A stretch of 64,000 bases of DNA from Zoogloea sp041911615 (lineage in GTDB: Bacteria; Pseudomonadota; Gammaproteobacteria; Burkholderiales; Rhodocyclaceae). The DNA is taken from positions 1 through 64,000 of the forward strand of contig NZ_JAYROR010000107.1 in the NCBI RefSeq assembly GCF_041911615.1. The letters run 5' to 3'. Made by a program: the position numbers and the translations under genes. Below are positions 26,155-39,229 of this stretch, piece after piece (within the stretch, counting starts at the first letter, position 1; each line of letters starts with the position of its first letter). The notes beneath the pieces are model-generated. The model had not been told where the DNA came from and did not search any database. It saw nothing but the letters and a program-made list of their open reading frames with translations.

Positions 26155-28653
26155 GTGGCCGCTCAATCCACCCCTCCACGCAGCGCCGCATGGGACGATC
26201 CCATGTCGCTCTTCGCGCATCTGCCCAACCTGATCTGGCGTGCCGGGGTGGACGCCAAGTGCAACTACTTCAACCAGACCTGGCTGGAGTTCACCGGCCG
26301 CAGCCTCGAACAGGAACTCGGCAACGGCTGGACCGCCGGCGTCCACCCCGAGGATTTCGACCGCTGTGTCGGCACCTACCTCGAGCACTTCGCGGTGCAG
26401 ACGCCCTTCGAGATGGAATACCGGCTGCGGCGGCACGACGGCGAGTACCGCTGGATCATCGACTCCGCCCGCCCCATCCATGACCTCGACGGCAACTTCA
26501 TCGGCTACCTCGGCTCGTGCCTCGACATCACCGACCGGCGCAACGTCGAGGCCGCGCTGCGCGAGCGGGAAAGCCGCCTGAGCACCCTGCTCGCGTCCAT
26601 GGGCGAGGGCGTCATCATGCGCGACGCCGACGGCGCCCTGCGCGAGTGCAACGCTGCCGCCCGCGACATCCTCGGCCTCAGCCCCGAGGAAATGTCCGAC
26701 TGGCACCTGCACGGCAACCTCGTCGCCTACCTCGACGAGGACGGCAACCCGATTCCCATCGACCGGGTACCGTCGATGCGCGCGCTGCGCACCGGCAAGG
26801 CCCAGTCCGGCATCCTCGGCATCGACCGCAAGGACGGCAGCCGGCGCTGGATGTGGACCAACGCCGTGCCGCTGCTCGACGAAGAGGACGACGGGCCGAG
26901 CAAGGTGCGCGGCGTCGTCACCACCATCGCCGACGTCACCGTGCGCCGCGTTCACGAAGAGCAGCTCCGCCTCGCCTGGACGGTGGTGCAGAACAGTGTC
27001 GAAGCCATCGTCGTTACCGACGCCGACCAGCGCATCCTCTCGGTCAACCGCGCCTTCACCGACGTCACCGGCTATACCGCCGAGGACGCCATCGGCAACA
27101 CCCCGCGCATGCTGCAGTCCGGCCACCACGATCGCTCGTTCTACGAAAGCATGTGGCAGGACATCCAGATCCTCGGCTTCTGGCAGGGCGAAATCCACGA
27201 CCGCCGCAAGAACGGCACCTTCTACCCCTCTTCCCTGTCGATCAGCGCCGTGCGCGACCAGTCCGGACGGCTCACCCATTACGTCGCCGTGTTTTCGGAC
27301 ATCACCGAGCGCAAGGCCTCCGAAGCGCGCATCGCCTTCCTGGCCCAGCACGACCCGCTGACCGGCCTGCCCAACCGCACCCTGCTCCACGACCGCCTCG
27401 ACCAGGCCCTCGCCAACGCCGCCCGCCACGGCACGCGCATCGCGCTGATGTTCCTCGATCTGGATCGCTTCAAGACCATCAACGACTCCCTGGGGCACAT
27501 GATCGGCGACCGCCTGCTGCAGGGCGTCGCCCAGCGCCTGACCAGCTGCGTGCGCGAGACCGACACGGTGAGCCGCCAGGGCGGCGACGAATTCCTGATC
27601 GTCCTGACCGACGTGGACGTGCCCGACGACGCCGCCCGGGTGGCCGAAAAGATCCTCGACCTGCTCCAGCCACCCTTCGACATGGACGGCCAGCAGCTCG
27701 GCACCTCGTTCTCGATCGGCATCGCCCTCTACCCGGAAGACGGCCGCGACGTCGAGATGCTGATGAAGAACGCCGACACGGCGATGTATCACGCCAAGGA
27801 AAGCGGCCGGAACACCTATCGCTTCTTCGACGAAGCGATGAACGTCAATGCCCTCGAGCGCCTGCATCTCGAGAACGGCCTGCGTCAGGCCATCGAACAA
27901 CAGGAATTCCAGCTTTACTACCAGCCCCAGGTGGAGCTGGCGAGCGGCCGCATCATCGGGGTCGAGGCCCTGCTACGCTGGTTCAGCGGCAATCTCGGCA
28001 GCATCTCGCCGGCGCGCTTCATTCCCCTCGCCGAGGAATGCGGTTTGATCGTGCCGATCGGCGAATGGGTGCTGCAGACGGCCTGCCGCCAGGCCCGCGC
28101 GTGGCAGGACGCCGGGCTACCGCCCGTGCCGGTGGCGGTCAATCTGTCGGCGCTGCAGTTTCGACGCAGCGACATCGTCGCCAGCGTTGCGTCCGCGCTC
28201 GCCCAGAGCGGGATCGACGGCCGCTGGCTGGAGCTGGAACTCACCGAATCGCTGCTGATGCAGTCCGGCCCCGACGTGGCCGCCATCCTCGGGCGGCTCA
28301 AGGCGCTCGGTGTGCGCCTGTCGATCGACGACTTCGGCACCGGTTATTCGAGCCTCGCCTACCTCAAGCGCTTTCCGGTCGATCAGCTCAAGGTGGACCA
28401 GAGCTTCGTGCGCGACCTCAGCGACGACCCGGACGACGCCACCATCGTGCGGGCGATCATCCAGCTCGGCAACAGCCTGCGCCTGGAGGTGATCGCCGAG
28501 GGCACCGAGACGCCCGAACAGATGGATTTCCTGCGCCGGGAAGGGTGCGTCGCGGCCCAGGGCTACCTGTTCAGCCCGCCCCTGCCCGCCGAGGCGGTCA
28601 CCGGACTGCTGCGCGTCGGCACCTTGCCGGCCACGCCGATCAGCTCGGACTGA
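26155..28653 (+). CDS. PAS-PAS-PAS-GGDEF-EAL c-di-GMP signalling protein
   Basis: A soluble 832-residue sensor. PAS domains lie at ~18-135, ~142-262 and ~268-392 (each followed by an I-T/E-R or V-T-V-R-R linker). A GGDEF domain (~395-555) has intact GGDEF near 476-480 and the RETD inhibitory site five residues before it. An EAL domain (~570-820) has EAL at 604-606, NLSALQF, ELTES, DDFGTGYSSL, KVDQSFV and EGTET. Both activities look intact, so it could make or degrade c-di-GMP depending on its ligand. The GTG at 26155 gives the longest sensible protein; an ATG at 26203 is an alternative. A TATAAA at 26096 may be its -10. Its end overlaps the convergent cupin gene by 14 bases. Confidence 0.92.
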   Translation: MAAQSTPPRSAAWDDPMSLFAHLPNLIWRAGVDAKCNYFNQTWLEFTGRSLEQELGNGWTAGVHPEDFDRCVGTYLEHFAVQTPFEMEYRLRRHDGEYRWIIDSARPIHDLDGNFIGYLGSCLDITDRRNVEAALRERESRLSTLLASMGEGVIMRDADGALRECNAAARDILGLSPEEMSDWHLHGNLVAYLDEDGNPIPIDRVPSMRALRTGKAQSGILGIDRKDGSRRWMWTNAVPLLDEEDDGPSKVRGVVTTIADVTVRRVHEEQLRLAWTVVQNSVEAIVVTDADQRILSVNRAFTDVTGYTAEDAIGNTPRMLQSGHHDRSFYESMWQDIQILGFWQGEIHDRRKNGTFYPSSLSISAVRDQSGRLTHYVAVFSDITERKASEARIAFLAQHDPLTGLPNRTLLHDRLDQALANAARHGTRIALMFLDLDRFKTINDSLGHMIGDRLLQGVAQRLTSCVRETDTVSRQGGDEFLIVLTDVDVPDDAARVAEKILDLLQPPFDMDGQQLGTSFSIGIALYPEDGRDVEMLMKNADTAMYHAKESGRNTYRFFDEAMNVNALERLHLENGLRQAIEQQEFQLYYQPQVELASGRIIGVEALLRWFSGNLGSISPARFIPLAEECGLIVPIGEWVLQTACRQARAWQDAGLPPVPVAVNLSALQFRRSDIVASVASALAQSGIDGRWLELELTESLLMQSGPDVAAILGRLKALGVRLSIDDFGTGYSSLAYLKRFPVDQLKVDQSFVRDLSDDPDDATIVRAIIQLGNSLRLEVIAEGTETPEQMDFLRREGCVAAQGYLFSPPLPAEAVTGLLRVGTLPATPISSD

Positions 28654-29115
28654 TCGCAGCCTTCATCGCTGCAAGGCAGGCCGGCACACCCGGCTCACCC
28701 TCGGCCGGCGCCCAGGCGCCCCACTCCGCGGCCAGCGGCACGGCGTACGGCCCCGCCTTGATCTCGACGAACACCGTGCCGCTTTCCAGGGCCACCACGC
28801 TGTGGAACACCCCCGGCTGCACGTGAAACCCGAAGGCGGTGCCGTCGGGCGTCAGTTCGCGGGCCTCCAGCACCGCGCCGGCCGCGTCGAACACCAGCGC
28901 GCCGAGGCGGCCCCGCAGCGGGATGATGGTCTCGGCCTTGTTCGGATCCAGATGGCAGTGGGGGCGCACGTAGGAATCGGGCTCGATCGCCACCAGCAGG
29001 CGGTGCGCCGGGTCGCCGGCGTCGCCGTGCAGGTTGTGATGGCTGCGTTGGCGCGGGGCCGAACGGGCCTTGGCGATCAATTCGTCGATCAGGGTGGCGT
29101 CGAGAAACGTCTGGC

Positions 29116-29119
<4 letters not shown>
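28640..29119 (-). CDS. WbuC-family cupin-fold protein
   Basis: A 159-residue single cupin domain with the metal-site pattern RPHCHLDPNKAETIIPLRG and a second motif GFHVQPGVFHSVVAL. WbuC-type cupins are common in surface-polysaccharide clusters but also occur alone; the substrate is unknown. Its ATG overlaps the dnaE stop (ATGA), so it is translated from the dnaE message. Confidence 0.8.
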
Positions 29120-32604
<3,485 letters not shown>

Positions 32605-32667
32605 CCCGCGATTTTACCCGCCGGCGGGCGCCGCTTCACCCTTCGGCGGCAGAATTGTCGACGCCGG

Positions 32668-33813
32668 CTACCGCGGTGCCGACTCCACCGACTTGCGCAG
32701 GCGCATCTGCAGCAGGATGTTGTCGGCCTGCACCTGCAGCGTGCGCGAGCGTTCGGCCCACACCGCCTGGCGGGTCTCGATGGCCTGCGCGAGCGCCTTG
32801 AGGGCGTCGCGGCGGGTGCTGGCGTAATGCACCAGCTCGTCCCGCTGCCACTCGTAGTCGTCGGGGGCCTGGCGCCACGAGAGCTGGGTAATCGCCCGGT
32901 CCCAGCGGGGAATGAAATCCCGTTCGAGCTTGTCGAGCGCGCCCTCGTCGGTGATGCGCTTCTGGCGCAGCCCTTCCATCAGTGCGGCCTGCTCGCGCAG
33001 CAGCTCCTGCTCCTCGAGCGCAAACTGGCGGATCGTCTGCTGATAGGCCGAATCGATCTCGAAATGGCGCGCCACCTGCGGCGAAGCCTGCCACAGCCCG
33101 AACCCCAGTCCGGCGGCGATGAGCAGCCCGCCCAGCGCCTGGGGCGTCAGCCAGCGCACCGGCCGGGGCGCCACGATCGGTTCGGCGAAAACCGCCCCCA
33201 GTAGCAGACCACCGATCAGCCCGCCCAGGTGCGCCGCGTTGTCGATGCCGGGAATCGAGAAACCGGCGAACAGCGAGTAACCGATGAAGCCGAGCGTCCC
33301 CGAACGCATCTCGCGGAACACCTCTGTCGGCACCGAGCCGCGCTGACGCAGCAGATACGCCAGCAAGGCCCCATACACCCCGAAGATCGCCCCCGACGCA
33401 CCGACGCTCACCGGCCCCGGCTTCCACCACAGGCTGGCGGCATTGCCGAGCAGGCCGGCCACCACGTAGATCACCAGGAACCCGGCGCGCCCGAACAGGC
33501 GCTCGACGACCTGCCCCGCCTGATGGAGCGCAAGCATGTTGAGGCCCACGTGGAGCAGCCCGCCATGCAGGAACAGCGCCGTGAAGAAACGCCACACCTC
33601 GCCCTGCTGCACCAGCGGTGCGAAATTGCCGCCGAAGCGGATCAGCAGATCGGACGGAATCTGCATCGGATTCATCGAAACCGCCGCCAGCAGCACGAAA
33701 ACCGCCACATTGACGACCACCAGCGCCCGCGTCACCGACGCATGCGGAATACGCGAAAACAGGATGTTGATGAAGGTATCGTAGTTCAAGATGGAACCCG
33801 GCCGGCGAAACAA
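32668..33813 (-). CDS. Rhomboid-family intramembrane serine protease
   Basis: A 381-residue membrane protein. The catalytic Ser140 is in GASGAIFG and the catalytic His195 in DNAAHLGG; the HGGLLHVGLNMLAL segment is the conserved rhomboid loop. About six or seven helices occupy residues ~25-260. A long cytoplasmic or periplasmic coiled C-terminal part (~270-381) rich in Glu/Gln/Arg follows, longer than in the simplest rhomboids. Catalysis in the membrane should be intact. It is transcribed divergently from the GGDEF gene at 34037. Confidence 0.92.
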   Translation of the reverse strand: MFRRPGSILNYDTFINILFSRIPHASVTRALVVVNVAVFVLLAAVSMNPMQIPSDLLIRFGGNFAPLVQQGEVWRFFTALFLHGGLLHVGLNMLALHQAGQVVERLFGRAGFLVIYVVAGLLGNAASLWWKPGPVSVGASGAIFGVYGALLAYLLRQRGSVPTEVFREMRSGTLGFIGYSLFAGFSIPGIDNAAHLGGLIGGLLLGAVFAEPIVAPRPVRWLTPQALGGLLIAAGLGFGLWQASPQVARHFEIDSAYQQTIRQFALEEQELLREQAALMEGLRQKRITDEGALDKLERDFIPRWDRAITQLSWRQAPDDYEWQRDELVHYASTRRDALKALAQAIETRQAVWAERSRTLQVQADNILLQMRLRKSVESAPR

Positions 33814-33821
33814 GGTCTTGG

Positions 33822-33827
33822 ATTATA
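33822..33827 (-). promoter_or_regulatory. Possible -10 of the rhomboid gene
   Basis: A perfect TATAAT on the minus strand nine bases upstream of the rhomboid ATG. No -35 is evident and the spacing would give an almost leaderless message, so support is weak. Confidence 0.3.
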
Positions 33828-34000
33828 CGCAGGCTCGTCGCGACGGCATTTGACCGACGCCATCGGAAGGCGGCAGTCCGCGCCGCGCCGAACGTCGCCG
33901 TCCGCGATCGGACCACGCAGGAGAAAGGCGCCCAACGCTCAATTTTCGTGACAAATCACCGCCCGGGACAAGAAGGCAAGGCATTGAAAAATCGCTAAGA

Positions 34001-34006
34001 TATAAT
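34001..34006 (+). promoter_or_regulatory. Possible -10 of the GGDEF gene
   Basis: A perfect TATAAT 30 bases before the ATG at 34037, in a locally AT-rich patch. A TTGAAA lies upstream but only 11 bases away, too close for a standard -35. Confidence 0.4.
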
Positions 34007-34036
34007 TGAATGTTACCTAGAGCCGCGGCGGACACC

Positions 34037-35089
34037 ATGATCCACGTCCTGAAGCATGTCGAATCGATCACCCAGCACCGGGATAGAGCCCTGCTGGAGC
34101 TCGGTGTCGCCTCGGCCCTGTTCGAGCTAGTCAAGGCGCGCGAGGTCAATCTCTACAAGATCGTCGGCGAGGGCGCGACACGCTGTCTCGAACGCATGAC
34201 CCACGTCGGCCAGGACGGCGTTCGCTACGCCCAGGAATTCGGTGCAGACGGCGACATGGATGCCGTACTGCTCGACACCCGCCCCGAAATGGTGGCCTGC
34301 GTCGATCACGCGCAGATCATCCGGCGCGAGCGGGAAGACCACGGCGGACACGCCCACTGCTTCCCCATCAGCGTCGACCGGGGAGTGCTCGGGGTGCTCG
34401 AAGTCACCTGCGACGCTCCGCTCACCGACGACGATCTCGGCACGGCCGAGGGCTTTCTCGGCCTGTACCGCAACTACCTGAGCTTGCTCGATTATTCCGA
34501 GCGCGACACCCTCACCGGCATGCTCAACCGCAAGACCTTCGACGAAAACCTGGCGAAGATCCTGTCGAGCATGAGCGTGGGTCAAGTGGGTGACGACGAG
34601 CGCAGCTACCCGCGCCGACGCCGCCAGCAGGACGACGGCGGCCACTGGCTGGCGGTGGTGGACGTGGACCACTTCAAGCGCATCAACGACCAGTTCGGCC
34701 ACCTTTACGGGGACGAAGTGCTGATCCTGCTCGCGCGCATCATGCGCGACAGCTTCCGCCACCAGGACCGGCTGTTCCGTTTCGGCGGCGAGGAGTTCGT
34801 CGTGATCCTGCGCGCCGCCTGCGAAGACGAGGTGCAGAACGCCCTCGAGCGCTTCCGTCTCGCCGTCGAGGCCTATGCCTTTCCGCAGGTGGGACGGGTG
34901 ACCGCCAGCACCGGTTACACCCGGATCACCCCGACCGACACAATCCCCGAGATTGTCGGCCGGGCCGATGAAGCCCTCTATTTCGCCAAGGAAAACGGCC
35001 GCAACCAAGTGGCCAGCTACGAGACGCTGCGCGTCGCCGGCAAGGTGTCGGTCCGCGAGAAGCCCGACAGCGACATCGAGCTGTTCTGA
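34037..35089 (+). CDS. Diguanylate cyclase with N-terminal GAF-like domain
   Basis: A 350-residue soluble protein. Residues ~20-150 look like a GAF sensor (FPISVDRGVLGVLEVTCD). Residues ~155-330 are a GGDEF domain with active-site GGEEF, and the RHQD allosteric site exactly five residues before it. A basic insertion (YPRRRRQQDDGG) lies in the GGDEF domain. It should make c-di-GMP from two GTP and be product-inhibited. The ATG at 34037 is preferred over 34010 for its GGCGGAC ribosome site. Confidence 0.9.
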   Translation: MIHVLKHVESITQHRDRALLELGVASALFELVKAREVNLYKIVGEGATRCLERMTHVGQDGVRYAQEFGADGDMDAVLLDTRPEMVACVDHAQIIRREREDHGGHAHCFPISVDRGVLGVLEVTCDAPLTDDDLGTAEGFLGLYRNYLSLLDYSERDTLTGMLNRKTFDENLAKILSSMSVGQVGDDERSYPRRRRQQDDGGHWLAVVDVDHFKRINDQFGHLYGDEVLILLARIMRDSFRHQDRLFRFGGEEFVVILRAACEDEVQNALERFRLAVEAYAFPQVGRVTASTGYTRITPTDTIPEIVGRADEALYFAKENGRNQVASYETLRVAGKVSVREKPDSDIELF

Positions 35090-35096
35090 GCGGCGC

Positions 35097-35492
35097 TCAG
35101 CGCCCCGCCGCCTGGGCGGGCAACTCCTTCAACGCCTGCTTGCGCTCGCCGTCGGCGGCATAGATCAGCCCCTGCTGCTCGTCGGTGAGGGGCGTTTTCA
35201 GATCGCGCTCCAGCGAATTGTAGATGCGCGTCAGGCGGTCGGTGAGACGGCCCTTGGCGGGAATCGCCCGCACGACCTGCTCGCGGGTTGCACCGGTGAT
35301 GTTCATGACTTTCTGGACGAAAGCCTCTTCGATGCGCCGGGTTTCGGCCTGCATGAACGCGGCCTGCCCCGGTGTGAGTACGGCCACCGGAGGCGCCTGA
35401 ACGGTTGGCGCCGCCCCGCACGGCAGGGCCAGAAGCATCAGGGAGGCCGCCGCGGCAGCGGCGAGCCGGAAATGCGAACGTGCAACTTTCAT
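35097..35492 (-). CDS. Secreted/periplasmic protein of unknown function
   Basis: A 131-residue protein with a signal peptide (hydrophobic residues ~8-27, probable cleavage after CGA-AP). The mature part is helical and charged, with no cysteines and no recognised motif. It starts six bases after the quinone oxidoreductase stop and is probably co-transcribed. It is convergent with the diguanylate cyclase gene, whose stop is eight bases away. Confidence 0.7.
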   Translation of the reverse strand: MKVARSHFRLAAAAAASLMLLALPCGAAPTVQAPPVAVLTPGQAAFMQAETRRIEEAFVQKVMNITGATREQVVRAIPAKGRLTDRLTRIYNSLERDLKTPLTDEQQGLIYAADGERKQALKELPAQAAGR

Positions 35493-35498
35493 GATGGA

Positions 35499-36473
35499 TC
35501 AGGGAATCAGGACGGTCGAGCCGGTAGTGCGCCGCGCCTCGAGCTCGCGGTGCGCGACGGCGGCATCTTGCAAGGGGAAACGCTGGTTGATGGACAACTG
35601 CACCTGGCCGGACGCCACCACCGCGAACAGTTCGTCGGCCATGGCAAGCAGATCGGCGCGCCTGGCAATGTAATGAAATAGCGTCGGGCGGGTCAGGAAC
35701 AGCGAACCCATCTTGGCGAGGACCGAGGGCTCGAACGGCGCCACCGGCCCCGATGCGTTGCCAAAGGTCACCATCGTGCCGAGGGGACGCAGGCAGGCCA
35801 GCGAATCCATGAAAGTATCCTTGCCGATGGAGTCGTAGACCACCGGCACGCCCTCGCCGCCAGTGAGTTCGCGCACTCGGGCGGACACGCTCTCGCGGGT
35901 ATAGACAATGGTGTGATCGCAGCCATGCCGACGGGCGATCTCGGCCTTGGCATCGGTACCGACGGTACCAATCACCGTGGCGCCGAGCGCCTTCGCCCAC
36001 TGGCAGGCGATCAGGCCCACGCCACCGGCAGCGGCGTGGATCAGCACGGTGTCGCCCGGCTGCACGCGGTAGGTGCGGCGCAGCAGATATTGGGCAGTGA
36101 GGCCCTGCATCATCATCGCCGCGCCTTGCTCGAAGCTCAGGCCGTCGGGCAGTTTCACCAGCATGCCGGCATCGACGTTGCGGACTTCCGAATAGGCGCC
36201 GAGCGGACCGCCGACGTAAGCCACGCGATCGCCCACGGCCAAGCCGATCACCCCGTCGCCGAGGGCCTCGACCACACCGGCCGCCTCCTGGCCGAGCCCG
36301 GACGGCAGCGGCACCGGATAAAGCCCCGAGCGGTGGTAGGTATCGATGTAATTGACGCCGACCGCCTTGTGACGGATGCGCGCCTCGCCGGCGGCGGGTG
36401 CCGGCACGTCGGCATCAACCCACTGGAGGACTTCGGGGCCACCGGTACGTTCAAAGCGGATGAGACGGGACAT
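35499..36473 (-). CDS. qor: NADPH:quinone oxidoreductase (zinc-independent MDR family)
   Basis: A 324-residue medium-chain dehydrogenase/reductase without zinc ligands. Typical marks are GVNYIDTYHRSGLYP, the Rossmann motif HAAAGGVG and DSIGKDTF. The family reduces quinones by one or two electrons with NADPH. The ATG at 36473 (MSRLIRFERTGGPEVL) is the family start; an in-frame ATG four codons upstream is less likely. It is downstream of maeB's terminator and so has its own promoter. Confidence 0.9.
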   Translation of the reverse strand: MSRLIRFERTGGPEVLQWVDADVPAPAAGEARIRHKAVGVNYIDTYHRSGLYPVPLPSGLGQEAAGVVEALGDGVIGLAVGDRVAYVGGPLGAYSEVRNVDAGMLVKLPDGLSFEQGAAMMMQGLTAQYLLRRTYRVQPGDTVLIHAAAGGVGLIACQWAKALGATVIGTVGTDAKAEIARRHGCDHTIVYTRESVSARVRELTGGEGVPVVYDSIGKDTFMDSLACLRPLGTMVTFGNASGPVAPFEPSVLAKMGSLFLTRPTLFHYIARRADLLAMADELFAVVASGQVQLSINQRFPLQDAAVAHRELEARRTTGSTVLIP

Positions 36474-36530
36474 GCAGCACCTCACGAATCAAGCTCGGAG
36501 GCCGATTGTACCGGAGGACGCAGACAAAAT

Positions 36531-36573
36531 CGGCCCCCGCTCCACCACCTCGACGGGTGCGGAGCGGGGGCCG
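36531..36573 (-). terminator. Intrinsic terminator of maeB
   Basis: A 13-bp perfect stem (CGGCCCCCGCTCC/GGAGCGGGGGCCG) with a 17-base loop, followed on the minus strand by ATTTTGTC. It sits 25 bases after the maeB stop. Confidence 0.75.
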
Positions 36574-36597
36574 CGGGGACGCGCTGCGGGGCGTGGA

Positions 36598-38886
36598 TCA
36601 ATTGCCGCCGCGCTGCTCCATGGCGTCGACCACCGCCAGCGCGGTGATGTTCACCAGCCGACGCACGGACGCCGACGGGGTCAGGACGTGCACCGCACGA
36701 TCGGCACCGAGGAGGATCGGCCCCACCGAGACGCCGTCGCCGCTGGCCACCTTGAGGAGGTTGAAGGCGATGTTGGCCGCATCCAGGTTGGGCATCACCA
36801 GCAGGTTGGCCTCGCCGTGGAGGGTCGAATCGGGGTGCAGGTGATCGCGAATTTCCGGCGACAGGGCCGCATCGCCGTGCATCTCGCCGTCGCAGTGCAG
36901 ATCGGGCACGGTGGCGCGCAGGATGTCGCGGGCATCGCGCATCTTGCGCGACGAGGCGCTGCGGGCACTGCCGAAGTTCGAGTGCGACAGCAACGCGACC
37001 TTCGGCTCGATGCCGAAGCGCTTCATCTCGTCGGCGGCCATCGCGGCGATCTGGGCGATCTCCTCGGCGTTGGGCAGTTCATTGACGTAGGTGTCGGCGA
37101 TGGCGAGCACGCGCTGAGGCAGCAGCAGCACGTTCATCGCGGCGAACAGGCTGGCGCCCTTCTTGAGGCCGATGAGATTCTGCACGTGGCGGAAGTGCTC
37201 GTCGTACGAGCCGGTGGTGCCGCACACCAGCGCGTCGGCATCGCCGCGGCGCAGCAGCATGCAGCCGATCAGCGTGGCGTCGCGGCGCAGGGCTTCGCGG
37301 GCGGAATCCGGCGTGACGCCGTCGCGCCCCATCAGGCGGTAGTACTCCTGCCACAGCTCGCGGTAGCGCGGGTCGGACTCGATGTTGACCACGTCGAAAT
37401 CGCGGCCCGCCTGCAGGTTGAGGCCGAGCTTCTCGAGACGCATGTCGATGACCGCCGGACGGCCGATCAGGATCGGGCGGGCCAGGTTCTCGTCGACCAC
37501 CGCGCGCACCGCGCGCAGCACGCGCTCGCTCTCGCCCTCGGCGTAGAGCACGCGCTTCTTGTCGGCGGGGATCGCCTTGGCCATCGAGAACACCGGCTTC
37601 ATGATGATGCCGGACTGGTAGACGAACTCGTTGAGGCTCTGGACGTAGGCGTCCATGTCGATCTTGCGCGTCGCCACGCCCGAATCGATGGCGGCCTGGG
37701 CCACCGCGGGCGCGATCGTGACGATCAGGCGCGGATCGAAGGGCTTCGGAATCAGGTAGTTCGGGCCGAAGGTGAGGTCGGCGCCGCCATAGGCCTGCGC
37801 CACCACGTCGGACTGCTCGGCCTCGGCCAGCGCGGCAATGGCCTTGACGCAGGCGAGCTTCATTTCCTCGTTGATCGTCGTGGCGCCGGCATCGAGCGCG
37901 CCGCGGAAGATGAACGGGAAGCACAGCACGTTATTGACCTGATTCGGGTAGTCCGAACGGCCGGTGGCGATGATCGCGTCGGGACGGACCTCCTTGGCCA
38001 GCTCGGGCATGATCTCGGGCGTCGGGTTGGCGAGCGCGAAGATGAGCGGCTTGTCGGCCATGGTCTTGACCATCTCGGGCTTGAGCACCCCGGCGGTGGA
38101 CAAGCCCAGGAACACGTCGGCACCGACCATCGCGTCGGCCAGCGTGCGGAATTCGGTCTGCTGGGCGTAGCGGGCCTTGGTTGGCTCCATCTTCTCGTCG
38201 CGGCCGACGTAGATGACGCCCTTCGAATCGCAGACGAACACGTTCTCGCGGCGGATGCCGAGGCCGCACCACAGCTCGAGGCAGGCGATCGCCGCGGCGC
38301 CGGCGCCGGAGCAGACCACCTTGACGTCCTCCGGCTTCTTGCCGACGACCTTCAGGCCGTTGAGCATCGCGGCGGCGGAAATGATGGCGGTGCCATGCTG
38401 ATCGTCGTGGAAGACCGGGATCTTCATCCGCTCGCGCAGCTTCTGCTCGATGTAGAAGCACTCGGGCGCCTTGATGTCCTCGAGGTTGACGCCACCGAGG
38501 GTCGGCTCGAGGGCGGCGATGATGTCGATCAGCTTGTCCGGGTCGTTCTCGGCGAGCTCGATGTCGAACACGTCGATGTTGGCGAACTTCTTGAACAGGC
38601 AGCCCTTGCCCTCCATCACCGGCTTGGCGGCCAGCGGGCCGATGTTGCCCAGGCCGAGCACCGCAGTGCCGTTGGTGACCACGGCCACCAGGTTGCCGCG
38701 GGAGGTGTATTCCTGCGCGTCGGCCGGGTCGGCGACGATCGCGTCACAGGCCGCCGCCACGCCGGGCGAATAGGCCAGCGCCAGATCGCGCTGGTTGGTC
38801 AGGCCCTTGGTGGGCACCACCGAAATCTTGCCGCGGGTCGGGCTGCGGTGGTATTCGAGGGCGGCGGCGATGAAATCCTTGTCCAT
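36598..38886 (-). CDS. maeB: NADP-dependent malic enzyme with phosphotransacetylase-like domain
   Basis: Oxidatively decarboxylates malate to pyruvate, giving NADPH. Residues ~1-430 are the malic enzyme part (YSPGVAAAC, FHDDQHGTAII, SGAGAAAIACLEL). Residues ~440-762 are the C-terminal phosphotransacetylase-like domain found in MaeB, which is regulatory and not expected to transfer acetyl groups. 762 residues is the usual length. With PFOR it could link C4 acids to acetyl-CoA. The ATG at 38886 has a GAGAGATAAC leader. Confidence 0.95.
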   Translation of the reverse strand: MDKDFIAAALEYHRSPTRGKISVVPTKGLTNQRDLALAYSPGVAAACDAIVADPADAQEYTSRGNLVAVVTNGTAVLGLGNIGPLAAKPVMEGKGCLFKKFANIDVFDIELAENDPDKLIDIIAALEPTLGGVNLEDIKAPECFYIEQKLRERMKIPVFHDDQHGTAIISAAAMLNGLKVVGKKPEDVKVVCSGAGAAAIACLELWCGLGIRRENVFVCDSKGVIYVGRDEKMEPTKARYAQQTEFRTLADAMVGADVFLGLSTAGVLKPEMVKTMADKPLIFALANPTPEIMPELAKEVRPDAIIATGRSDYPNQVNNVLCFPFIFRGALDAGATTINEEMKLACVKAIAALAEAEQSDVVAQAYGGADLTFGPNYLIPKPFDPRLIVTIAPAVAQAAIDSGVATRKIDMDAYVQSLNEFVYQSGIIMKPVFSMAKAIPADKKRVLYAEGESERVLRAVRAVVDENLARPILIGRPAVIDMRLEKLGLNLQAGRDFDVVNIESDPRYRELWQEYYRLMGRDGVTPDSAREALRRDATLIGCMLLRRGDADALVCGTTGSYDEHFRHVQNLIGLKKGASLFAAMNVLLLPQRVLAIADTYVNELPNAEEIAQIAAMAADEMKRFGIEPKVALLSHSNFGSARSASSRKMRDARDILRATVPDLHCDGEMHGDAALSPEIRDHLHPDSTLHGEANLLVMPNLDAANIAFNLLKVASGDGVSVGPILLGADRAVHVLTPSASVRRLVNITALAVVDAMEQRGGN

Positions 38887-39229
38887 GTTATCTCTCTACT
38901 CAAAATATGGTCCGACCCCTTCCCGCAAGGCAAACGGCCAGGCGGGCAAAGGAGCGCTACCCTGCTGCACACGGAAGTCTGTAAGCGTCTTGGATGCCCC
39001 GAAACGGGCATTTGCATTTGGCGGCCGGGTGCATGATCGATCCACATCCGACCGGAGCTGCGTCGCCGGGAGGGGGCGACGAAGACTACTGGTTTTTCTT
39101 GTCAGGCGAGTTTAACCGACCAAACGCATTTTGGCACCCTCCGTAAATAGGGGGCGACCCGCATTGCGTGGCACAATCGAGGCCAGTCATAACTTGCGCG
39201 ACATGCACGAAAAACCGAGGGAAGAGACG
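38887..39229. other. Divergent intergenic region between maeB and parA
   Basis: 343 bases without a gene. It must carry the maeB promoter (an AT-rich CATATTTTGAG patch lies just upstream of maeB) and the parA promoter. A small imperfect hairpin ATGCCCCG-AAA-CGGGCAT is at 38995-39012. TTGCGT with CATAAC after about 18 bases is a weak parA promoter candidate. No RNA gene was recognised. Confidence 0.5.

Noticed and set aside
36376..39036. Open frame of 886 codons on the plus strand
   Set aside because: Antisense to maeB, with the composition typical of mirror frames in high-GC genes.
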